Shown here: piece after piece, positions 34,768-45,219 of the stretch
Numbering within the stretch: position 1 is the first letter of the stretch
How the letters are laid out: the number at the start of each line of letters is the position of its first letter
Assembly: GCA_965112735.1 (NCBI GenBank)
Contig: OZ218955.1
Coordinates: 1,860,001-1,924,000, forward strand
Direction of reading: 5' to 3'
DNA: 64,000 nt
Origin: Phaeosaccion multiseriatum
Taxonomy: Eukaryota; Ochrophyta, other classes
Notes under the pieces: generated by a model
What the model saw: only the letters and a program-made list of their open reading frames with translations
Told to the model about the DNA's origin: nothing
Databases searched by the model: none
Program-made: the position numbers and the translations under genes

Positions 34768-35477
34768 TTTGATGGAGGATCTGACCAAGGGAAGGCGGTC
34801 GGTGCTTCAGAAGATTCCACTCCCTCTGCTGGCCTCGTCAGCACCAGCGCCGCACTGCTGCATGTTGGAGATTCGGTCTGCCCTGGTGTACGGATGTCTG
34901 AGGCCGGCTGCTGGGATCCTGCGGCTCCTGCTCGCTGGCCTTGGCCGGCCTCCCTCTTCTCCCACTTTAGCTCTTCGTACTGCGCCAGGGGCATCTCGTC
35001 GTAGACCTGCATCTTCTGGAACAGCTTACTCAAAGACTGCGTACGAAGGCTTCTACACTGAGGAGGCTGTGGGCCCCCAAGCGCCTGCTGCGTGCTGTCG
35101 ATCACCGACATGTCCAAGCCCGGGGGCAGGCTTCGAGTGGCACCAAGGGTGTGGCGTCTTGGTGGAACAGCAGTAGCAGGAGTAGAGGGAGACGGTGACA
35201 TTGACATTGACATTGACCGTTTGCGTGCTGCCCTGTCGCCCCCCCCCTCCTCCTGCTGCTGTTGCTGCTGAAGGCCTTCCATGCTCGAGATCTTTCCTGC
35301 TTGCGAATCTTTCGGCCTGCGAAAGTCGTGTGCCCCAAAATGGGAAGCTGTCGATGAGGGCGATCCTTCTCGCCGCCGCTTCTCTCTACTACTGATGCTA
35401 CTCTCTGGACCTCTGCTGCGGAGGCTTGTGTTGTCCATGTCGATCCATGTAGTAGGTAAAAAGCTTCGCTCTGCCAT
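34764..35477 (-). CDS. Hypothetical protein, 237 codons, Gln- and Ser-rich
   Basis: Open from ATG 35477 to stop at 34764 without an intron. I do not recognise the family. It has a charged N-terminal half, a Gln run (QQQQQQ), an alternating Ser-Met run, and a segment VIDSTQQALGGPQPPQCR shared with the ORF at 37170-37919. The shared block is also strongly conserved at the DNA level, so it could be a repeated DNA element rather than a protein domain. Predicted to be largely disordered. Confidence 0.4.
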   Translation of the reverse strand: MAERSFLPTTWIDMDNTSLRSRGPESSISSREKRRREGSPSSTASHFGAHDFRRPKDSQAGKISSMEGLQQQQQQEEGGGDRAARKRSMSMSMSPSPSTPATAVPPRRHTLGATRSLPPGLDMSVIDSTQQALGGPQPPQCRSLRTQSLSKLFQKMQVYDEMPLAQYEELKWEKREAGQGQRAGAAGSQQPASDIRTPGQTESPTCSSAALVLTRPAEGVESSEAPTAFPWSDPPSN

Positions 35478-35766
35478 ACACTTGTACTAGGCACAACACA
35501 CACAAAAAACGCGCCTCATAATAATAATAAAATAAAGTACGCCCGGTGCCAAAAAAGGGGGGAAGGGGGGAGTTAATAAGGTCCTCTTTTTGAAGAAGGA
35601 AAAGCTCCTCAGGAGCTCTCCCCTTATTTTGGTCTCCCAACTCCCAATCGATCCAACCGCACCAGGCGCACCGCGCACCGGGACACCTGCTCTTCGGCGT
35701 GCTCTTCCCTTCGGCCAGAGCAGGTGGGAGGGAGAGAATGAAATACAGGGGCCGACTCCACACAGG

Positions 35767-35769
35767 CAT

Positions 35770-35800
<31 letters not shown>

Positions 35801-35815
35801 CACACATACACATAC

Positions 35816-35863
<48 letters not shown>

Positions 35864-35866
35864 ACA
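35767..35866. repeat. (CA)n microsatellite with TA interruptions
   Basis: CA dinucleotide run broken by CATATATACACACATA. Non-coding. Confidence 0.95.
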
Positions 35867-35977
35867 TGTGACCCCCCCCTTTCTTAGGTTGATTCCTACG
35901 GTTCGATGGATCACGTAGCTACCAAAGCCCGTGGGTCCCGCCAATAACAGGCCCCCTTCTCTTGCCGGAGTGCTTGC

Positions 35978-36134
35978 GTGTGGTCGACCCCTGACAAGGT
36001 TCTGGGTTCCAGGTTCTGGGGGAAAGCGTGTAATAGGTTCCAGGTTCCCCGGAAAAGCCGTGTAATAAGGCAATGATGAGGTCCCCCTGAACCTGGATGG
36101 GTCGCCTCAGAACCTTGTCAGGGGTCGAGTGTGG
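35978..36134. mobile_element. 145-bp MITE with 21-bp perfect inverted ends and 6-bp target duplication
   Basis: The left end 35984-36004 (starts TCGACCCCTGACAAGG) is a perfect inverted copy of the right end 36108-36128. The direct repeat GTGTGG flanks both sides (35978-35983 and 36129-36134). The interior has GGTTCCAGGTTC words and no ORF. A second member lies at about 42451-42559 with an identical 21-base right end. Superfamily not assigned; a family with 6-bp duplications is implied. Confidence 0.8.
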
Positions 36135-36708
36135 CGCTTGTGGAGCTTCTACCATCGACCTACCACCTACACACGAGGGCTCTCCACACGCAATTTTAAT
36201 TTCAGTTGAGAAGAAGTGTGAGAACCTCGGTTTCATGAGCCGCAACCTGTGCGCGAGTGTAGGAGGAGGGAATGGGGGGTGCGATCGGTGCAATGTTGGA
36301 ATTAACATTCTTTTAAATGCAATGTTGATTGATTGCCGGGGGGGGTTTAAATTCTCCCTCTTTTTGATACCTTGTCTATATATAACTTATATATATACAC
36401 ACACATATATATATATAACGAGTGTGTGTGTTTAATTGCATTGCTCACTGCTTTGCCCGCGGCTTGCTTCAATTAAAATTAACAGTCAGGCCACCTCTAG
36501 GGGGGGGGGGGGTTCTATTCCAATCTACTCTAGTACTTCTGAAGTCCGAAACAAGCAGCGCGACTATAAAAAATAGAAGTGCCCCCCAACAGAGCGCTCA
36601 CTCCGCACTTGGAAAGAAATTTGGTACGTGCTTACGGAACAGGGGCCTGCCCACTGCCACGCCAACCCGAGCGGTACCTGGTACCGCCCTGGGGCATGAC
36701 GTCAGCGC

Positions 36709-37034
36709 CGCTCCTCCTCCTCCTCCTCCTCCTCCTCCTCCTCCTCCTCCTCCTCCTCCTCCTCCTCCTCCTCCTCCTCCTCCTCCTCCTCCTCCTCCTC
36801 CTCCTCCTCCTCCTCCTCCTCCTCCTCCTCCTCCTCCTCCTCCTCCTCCTCCTCCTCCTCCTCCTCCTCCTCCTCCTCCTCCTCCTCCTCCTCCTCCTCC
36901 TCCTCCTCCTCCTCCTCCTCCTCCTCCTCCTCCTCCTCCTCCTCCTCCTCCTCCTCCTCCTCCTCCTCCTCCTCCTCCTCCTCCTCCTCCTCCTCCTCCT
37001 CCTCCTCCTCCTCCTCCTTCTCCTCCTCCTCCTC
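36709..37034. repeat. (CTC)n microsatellite, about 325 bp
   Basis: Nearly perfect CTC triplets with one TTC interruption near the right end. The poly-Leu, Pro, Gly, Glu and Arg ORFs across it in six frames are artefacts. Confidence 0.97.
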
Positions 37035-37169
37035 TGCCCATCTGCATGCCTGCCTCTGCGACGCACAGGCCGCGGGGGGCTCAGCTCCTCGCCGCTTGTG
37101 TGCTGGTTCCGGGGCTACACGATGTTGCACTTGCTTGTGGCAGGAAGAAGGCAAGCAAGGTGTGATGCG

Positions 37170-37919
<750 letters not shown>

Positions 37920-38432
37920 GACCCCTCCTGCTGTCACGCCACTCGCTCCTGGCCGGCCCCAGATTTGTGAAGTCTTTTGCCGGCGAATACGGAGCAGGAA
38001 ACGCGTCCAGTTCCGCGGGGGAGGGCTGTAGCCCCTGAGGTGGCGGGAGAGCGGTCCTTTTATAGCTGGTGGAACTGGAAGTTTGGTTGAAGTCTGGCAC
38101 TGGGGGCGTGTCCTTTTTGTACACACATTGACATAGTGAGAAGTGAGAAGGAATTGGTCACGCCGAGGCCGAGAGCCCCCCGACTGGTGGCCTCAATTCT
38201 CAATTCTCCGGGCTGCCCCACGAGTTGTATCCGGGAAAACGTTAAATGTAACCGTCATTTTTTTGAATTTTTTTTCCCCTTGTTACAATTTTACCTGTAC
38301 TGCGTGGCAAGGGGAGTGATTCAACGAATGAATGTGATGGAGAGGCGCGATAGCGGATATCGCGTCAGGGGTGAATCAGAGCGGCAGCACCCACCCACCC
38401 ACCCCGCAACAACAACAACGACAACAACAACG

Positions 38433-38478
<46 letters not shown>

Positions 38479-38858
38479 CCCCAACAACAACAACAACAAC
38501 ACGAAAAAAGCAAAAAAGCACTTCTTTTTTTGTGAGAGAGAGCAACACTTCTTACAGTTGCACAGTTGTAGAGCCCAAAAAGGATAGCGAGTTTGAACAT
38601 GCGCATCGTGTTGCCCTCGTCGAGACAAGTCGAATGCCGGCATCGTCGCCTCCTGCAACCTCTATCAAGTTCAGTTCTATGGCCCTGCAGTGGGTGGAGG
38701 CCTACAAAATAAGGCCATGCGGGTCTTACATAAGGATGTCTTGCAGCCCAGAGGCCCCCCCCCCCCCCCCCTAAAGTGCCTCTATCGCCGAGTTGAGCAG
38801 TTTTGGTTACGCGTCCCAGGTAGGGGTAGGGGTAGGGGCGGGCCCTCGACACAGGCAC

Positions 38859-38896
<38 letters not shown>

Positions 38897-39097
38897 AATT
38901 CTGAGGTTGATTCCCATAAGTCAATATAAACTCCCCCTCGGCCGAGTGGCGGGGGTCGGGGACACGGGTGAAGACCCAAATGAGAACAACCCTGTCCACA
39001 GCAGCTTCAAGTGCTAGCTGGGCACTTCAGTCGACAAGCTTGTGGGCATTCCTCCCGACAGCTGCGCCAGTTCCACCTTCACCCTGCGAGGCAAAAG
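37920..39097. other. Spacer with (CAA)n and (CA)n runs
   Basis: (CAA)n at 38406-38502 and (CA)n at 38861-38894. No gene recognised. The right end is the 3' flank of the FolD gene. Confidence 0.6.
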
Positions 39098-39839
39098 CTA
39101 AGCTGCGGGGCTTGAGCGTTTGCCCATAGCGTCGCCTTGCTGCGGCACGCCCCTCCCTGTACAAGTAGACCCGCCCGGCGATGCAGACACTGCCGCTTTC
39201 TTGTTCTTACCCAAGGAGGAAGCGGGGGGCGGGAGGGGAGAAGAGCGAGCCGCTGTGCTCGGTCCCCTTCCTCCTCCTCCTGCTGCTGCTGCTGCTGCCG
39301 CTGCTGCCGCTGCTCCTGCTGCTCCTACTTGCGCCGCTCGAACGGTGTTCCTCAGCAGCATGGCGATGGTCATGGGCCCCACCCCCCCGGGGACGGGCGT
39401 CACCAGACGGGCTACCTCGCGCACCTCCTCTGTGGCGACATCACCCACCAGGCGGTAGCTGGGGAGGGGAAGGGGAGGGGAGGGGGAGGGGAAGGGAAGG
39501 GGAGGGGGAGGAGGAGGGAGGGGGAGGGAGGAGGCGGGAGGGGAGGGAGAGGGAGGGGTAGGGGAGGGGGGGTGAGAGGGAGGTGAGGAGAGGGGTGAGA
39601 AGAGGGGCCGACTGACTGACCACAAATTGTCAATCTGTTCCTTCCCAAGTTGGGCGGCTTTGCTTGCTTTTGCATACTTACCCGCTCTTCTTCGACGCAT
39701 CGTCCACGGAATTGATGCCCACGTCAATCACCACAGCTCCGGGCTTCACCCACGACCCTCGAACCAGCTCTGGACTGTGGCGATTGTATGGTGATTGTTT
39801 CCATGCATAAACACCCGCAATTTGTTTCGTTCCGCCGTA

Positions 39840-39876
<37 letters not shown>

Positions 39877-39944
39877 GAGGAGGAGGAGGAGGGGGAGGAG
39901 GAGGAGGAGGAGGAGCGGGGGGAGGAGGAGCAGTAGTAGTGTTG

Positions 39945-39981
<37 letters not shown>

Positions 39982-40835
39982 GAGGAGGAGGAGAGCAGTA
40001 ATAGTAGTAGTAGTAGGAGGAGGAGAAGTAGAAGTATGGGTGGTGGTGGAGGTGGTGGTGGCCGTGTGGCAGAGCACCAGAGAAGAAACGGGAGCAGGGT
40101 AGGTGGTAGAGGTGTCGGGTCAATACAACACGTTCCGTGGGGGCCGTAGGAAGGGAAGCCTTGCGAGGGGCCGCCCTGGCCCTCCTCCCCCACACTCTCC
40201 ACCTCCCTGCCCTCGCCTTACCACCTCCCACATGTCCCTTGTGCACTCGCTTCCTCCTCCCCCACACCCTTTCTTGTGCACTACGTCTCGTCCTTCCTCT
40301 CACCTCCCCACGGCCGCCACAACAATGTCTGCTTCTCTCGTCACCTCCTCCGGCTGTTCCGTCTTGCTATGCACTATGGTTACTGTGGCGCCTCTCTGCA
40401 TGAGGAGCAGCGCCACGGGCAGCCCTACCATGTTGGACCTTCCAAGGACCACTGCACGCTTGCCGCTGATGGGCACATCCGATCGGTCCAACAGCTCGAT
40501 GCAGCCCTAGAGAGGGAGGGAGGGAGGGAAGAAGGGGGCGGAGATGAGGGAAGGATGGAGGGAGGGAGGGAGTGAGTTGCACATCGATATACGTGGTAGA
40601 GTAGTGAGAATAGAGAGCAGCAGTAGGATTTACAGCAGTAGCAGTAGAGCAGTAGCAGTAGCGCAGCTGCTTCAGAGTAGCCGCAACAAGATCCTTAACG
40701 ACCTCGACATACTGTGTCCTCTGGCTGTACCTGGGGGGTGCAGGCCACAGGAAAGCCCATGCCCTCGAAGTACGAAGATGGCCCGGTCAAGGCCGACGGT
40801 GACGACGCCGAGCCTGCCGCAGCAGTTGCAGCAGT

Positions 40836-40867
<32 letters not shown>

Positions 40868-41590
40868 GAGCAGAGGGGGCGACAGGAGGCCTTGTCTGAC
40901 AGCACGCTCCGAACAGGGCGGCGACATTAACGGGGTGAAGACCTAATGGAGGGAAGAGAGACGAGGGTGAGCCAAACGCTAGCAGCAGCAGTAGGCGCGG
41001 CGCCAGTAGCAGCAGCGCGCTCGCGTAGCGTCAGCGCGTACGTGCGGCACATTCCCCCAACATATGACATGATCGGACAGCCGACACAAGCAAATTCTCA
41101 TCTCTCTTTCTCTCTCTTGCGATCCATGATGGGCCTTCGCACACACTCTTGTCTCTGCTGGCCCCTTCTCCTATGTACATATCTCCGTTAGCAACACACA
41201 CGCACGCACACACGCACACACACACACACGCACTCACCATCCACATCCTTGTGCGGCGCCACGGCACTCAGCACGCTCCGCTCACAGATGTGCGAGGGCA
41301 GAGGCAGCTGCACCAGTATCCCATGCACGTCCTCCCTCTCGTTCAGCTCACGCACAGTGTCCAGCAGGGCAGACTCCGTCACTTCTTCCGGGAAGGAGAA
41401 GCCGAAGGACGCGATGCCCACTTCCTCACATGCGCGCTGCTTCATTCGCACGTACGTGGCGGAGTCGGAGCGATTTCCCACCAGGACCACCGCCAGTCCG
41501 GGCAATACCCCTGCCGCTGCTGCTGCTGGTGGTGGTGGTGCTACTGCTGCTGGTGTCTCTACATCTATTTTTGCGTCTCCTTTTGCTCCA

Positions 41591-41624
<34 letters not shown>

Positions 41625-42316
41625 CGGATCCCCCCTGCATGCCGGCCACTTGAGCTGCCAACTCGCGGCGGATGGTCGCGGCGATTGCTTTCCCTGCGCA
41701 CGCCGCAAGAGGGGCCAACCAGTAGAAAGGGGCGGAGAGGGATTGATGTAAAGACTACAGCCACAGCATAGCAGGGGACCTGCAGAAAAGGGGGTCAGGT
41801 GTCTCTTGCTTGCCTTCTTATGTTGCTCTCTCACGTACCGTCTATTAGTTCGCCCCTACTTCTTTCCCCTCCATCGGCAGCAGCAGCAGTAGCAGCAGTA
41901 GTAGACATACCACCGGGTGGGGAGGAATCGGACCTGAGACAAGACCCTCTGCCGCTCGTCTCATGCTGCTTCCGTCTCCACGACTGCTGCAGCGGCCGCT
42001 TACGGGCTGAAGGATCGTTGCCCAGCCGACTGCCATGGTGACGGAGGCGTTGATGACGGCGAAGACGGCTGCACCGACACTGAGAATGAGAAGAAGAGGG
42101 GCGAAAACTGCAGGGGCTAGGACTTTTCAAAGCTCCTGTCGCTATTGCTGTTGCTCTCCCTGCTCCTGCTGTTCCTGCTGCTGTTGTTGTCCTCTGAGCA
42201 GCTTGCAGAGGCTGGGAAAGAGTCCAGCACGTGGCCAGTGGCAGCAGCACCAGCAGCAACAAGGAAGGAACCACGCTCAGGGCCCACCATGTGCGCCAGA
42301 GCAAGGCAGACAGCAT
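39098..42316 (-). CDS. FOLD: Methylenetetrahydrofolate dehydrogenase/cyclohydrolase (FolD type)
   Basis: Interconverts 5,10-methylene-, methenyl- and 10-formyl-tetrahydrofolate. Exons in gene order: 42316-41839, 41693-41238, 40942-40731, 40506-40304, 39774-39682, 39458-39098. The joins give [30 protein letters not shown] (catalytic Tyr and Lys), [55 protein letters not shown] and [16 protein letters not shown], the complete FolD signature set. Starting at ATG 42316 adds a hydrophobic leader ([14 protein letters not shown]) and about 110 basic, Ser/Arg-rich residues in frame with the enzyme, 600 residues in all. The internal ATG at 41908 gives 464. The leader suggests organelle targeting. An Ala run interrupts the region after HPVNV, and about 90 Gly/Ala/Ser-rich residues extend the C-terminus. 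Confidence 0.88.
39842..40050. repeat. (AGT)n / (GGA)n compound repeat, FolD intron 4
   Basis: Triplet runs AGT and GGA alternate within the intron 40303-39775, upstream (gene sense) of the acceptor at 39775-39776. In gene sense they read as ACT and TCC. Confidence 0.92.
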
Positions 42317-43223
42317 CTAAGGAAGACAGAGTGGGGAAAAGGAGGAGGAAGGAGGGGGATTGTGGGAAAAAAGATGAAAAAAGGTCGCCATGGAAAGAAC
42401 CAACATGGCCAACTGTGAGTCTGCTCAAGAAACTGAAACTCAAGGACACAACGGTTCTGGGTTCCAGGTTCTGGCCGCCGTTCTGGGGCATGTCCCCCTG
42501 AACCTGGATCAGGTTCCAGGTTCTGGCCTGGGTCGCCTCAGAACCTTGTCAGGGGTCGATTATGTCTCCTTTCACCATTTCTCTGAACGAGGTACTACTA
42601 GATTGTTTCAGGGCTGCACCAAGATGCAGCTCCATGGAGAGGACGTGCGGGCCGACGTACAATACCGCGACAATACCGCGAGCAGAAGAGCCAGCAGCAG
42701 AAGCAGCAGCAGCAAGGAGCGACCGAGCGAGTGCGGGGGAGGGGACGGGGAGCGCCATAGTCGGATACAACCATCCCTGTCACTGATTCGCCTCCCCCCC
42801 ATTCCCCCCACCAGCCGCCTCGCCACCGCCTGTCATCTCTCTTGGAGGGCTCCTCCTCTCCTCTCTGGGCTGGCTCCGCATCCCTCCACCACCTCAGTTG
42901 CTCCTGCTCCTTCTCCTGCTCCATTTCCTCCTCCCGCAACTCGCTGCTTCTCCGTGGACAGAGCACACACACACACACATACGCTGGTGCAGGCAGCCAC
43001 CTTCTCGGCATCAGGTCGATCGGCTCAGACTGCTTATGAATATGAAGGCGTCAACAACGGTCGACGACGAGGATCTCTCCTCCTCCCGTGTGCAGAGCAG
43101 AGGGAATACAAGTGCTCCTACAACTCTGGGGCGGCAACGAAGGAGCGATCGAGGCCGCTACTGCTAACGCCCGTTCCCCTCCTCCTGCTGCTGTTGCTGC
43201 TGCTGGTGCTGATGTGGCTGCTA

Positions 43224-43254
<31 letters not shown>

Positions 43255-43514
43255 CTGCACACGCCCTCAAAGGAAAGGCCCGGCCTCGCTCGAGATAGGC
43301 TGAGGGCCGAGGTTGATGGGCGCACAGTGCACACCCAGCACAAAGCCCCCCCCCCCTCCTCACCTCCCTCACCCCCCTCACTCCACGCCCAGGGGAGGGA
43401 GAAGGGAGGGGAGATGGGCCCCCTCACCGCCCTTGCTGTGCCCATTCTACCCCCACCCCCATGCCCCCCCTCCTCGGGGAGCCTTGTACGGGCGGGAGCT
43501 CAACCGGACCCTGC
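42317..43514. other. Spacer between dynein intermediate chain and FolD, with second MITE copy
   Basis: Holds the FolD promoter side (42317-42450), a degenerate MITE (42451-42559) and CTG-rich DNA (43185-43255). Plus-strand ORFs at 42562-42786 and 43000-43298 show no recognisable domain, and their Leu runs come from CTG repeats. No gene called. Confidence 0.5.
42451..42559. mobile_element. Degenerate copy of the 35984 MITE
   Basis: The right end 42539-42559 is identical over 21 bases to 36108-36128. GGTTCTGGGTTCCAGGTTCT at 42453-42472 matches the left interior of the first copy. The outer left end is diverged and no target duplication is visible. Confidence 0.65.
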
Positions 43515-45176
43515 TCAGACACCTCTACTGCTCCTGCTGCTGAGAATGCCCTCCAACCGAACCTCTTCGTCCTGCCTGGGAGCCGCCATCTGGGGACGGA
43601 GGAGAGGACGGGCAGGGACAAGTTAAGTGTGTGCGTGTGTGCGGAAAAGAAAAAAAAGAAAAGAGCCAAAGTCAAATCAAACCTCAAAAATATTCCCAAC
43701 ATGTCCACCGCCCCCCCCCCCCTCCCCCTCCACTCCACACCATCTCAACCCTCCCCTCCCCACCCCACGTACCTCTTCGGCGAGCGAGTACACATACATG
43801 GCCCCGCGTGAGTCTCCCACCGCCATCCTCCTTCCCTCCCCCGACCAGGAGAGCCGGTTGAGGGCCGCGTTAGAGACCTTCGTGGAGGTGTCCACAGGCT
43901 CCTCTGTGCTCTGGGTCAGATCCCACAGCCCGAGCTTACCGCTGATGCTACATGTCACGAAAACGGAGCAGCGCTGGGGCGACCTGTGCCGCAAACCAAC
44001 ATGCAACACAAACATAAACAACACACGACAGCATGAACACAACGGACGTTGACGGAGGTGGATGTAGGCAAGAGAAGCAAGCAGGGAGGGAGCGGGAGGG
44101 GAGGAGGGGTTGCAGCGGACGGACGTACTTACCACTTGGCGTCGCTGATATAGTCATAACCACCGTCACTGAACGACATGAGCGCCTCGGGGCTGCCAGC
44201 CCCCCCTAGCCCCCCTGGGCCCCCGCCGCCACCGGAGTCACCACCACTGCCGCTGCCACTACTGTTGCCGCCACCGCTTGTGCTGCTGCTACTGCTGCTG
44301 CTGCTGCTGGGGCCTCCTCCTCCTCCTCCTCCTCCTCCCGTGGCCTCGAGGCGCCACAGACGCGTGGTCCAATCCACGGAGCTGGACAGGAGTAGGCCCT
44401 GCAGACCGCGAGAGGTGCCGGGGTTGCTGTCGACGGAGGTGACCATGCCGTAATGGCCCTTGTACGCCTAAGGAGGGGGAGAGGAAGGGGAGTAGGAGGC
44501 ACCCAACGGGAGAGGGGAAGGGGAAGGGGAGAAGGCACACCAGCACACAAGACGTACGCACGCACGCACGCACGCACGCACGCACACAGGATGCAACAAC
44601 GAGCGGCGTGGAGGCGATGAATCAATCGAGGGTCGGAAAGGAGAGGAGAGAATGTGTGAGAATGGGAAGAACGATGGGAAGAACGAATGGCTTCAATTCA
44701 ATCCCAGCCACATACATCATCAGGCCTCGCTCTCTCCTCTCCCCACCCTCACTCTCACCTGGACTTTCTCTTCCTTTTGTGAGTGCAGCTTTCTACTGTA
44801 GATGCCGCCGTTCTCGCTGCCCACAATCAGAGACTTGGGGTTTTGACGAGGGCCCAGCGTCAGGCTGCTGATGGATACGGGTGTTCGCTCGGCCGAGCTA
44901 CAGGCAGAGACAGGCGTAAGACAAAAGAGAGGACAAGACGAGACAAGGGGCAGACGTTTGCCAGCCACCGTGCCACACACACACACGCACCTACGCACCC
45001 ACAGGAATGGAGGGAGGGAAACTGAGCTGCAGACTGACTGACTGACTGAATTGCCCCCGACCGACAGACAGACAGACAGACAGACAGGCAGGAAAGACTG
45101 GCAGATAGACACATAGGCAGACAGACACATAGGCAGACAGACAGACAGACAGACAGACAGACAGGCAGGCAGAGAA

Positions 45177-45219
<43 letters not shown>

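Larger units (their letters stand above)
35478..36708. other. Spacer with CA repeat and MITE
   Basis: Contains a CA/TA repeat (35767-35866), the MITE at 35984-36128 and an AT-rich patch (36300-36425, with alternating TA near 36376-36418). No gene recognised. Confidence 0.6.

Noticed and set aside
36422-37165. Poly-Pro, poly-Leu, poly-Gly, poly-Arg and poly-Glu ORFs
   Set aside because: All are readings of the (CTC)n array at 36709-37034 with no conserved sequence on either side.
43000-43298. Plus-strand ORF ending in a Leu-rich segment and PAHALKGK
   Set aside because: The Leu run is a CTG repeat and the rest has no recognisable domain.
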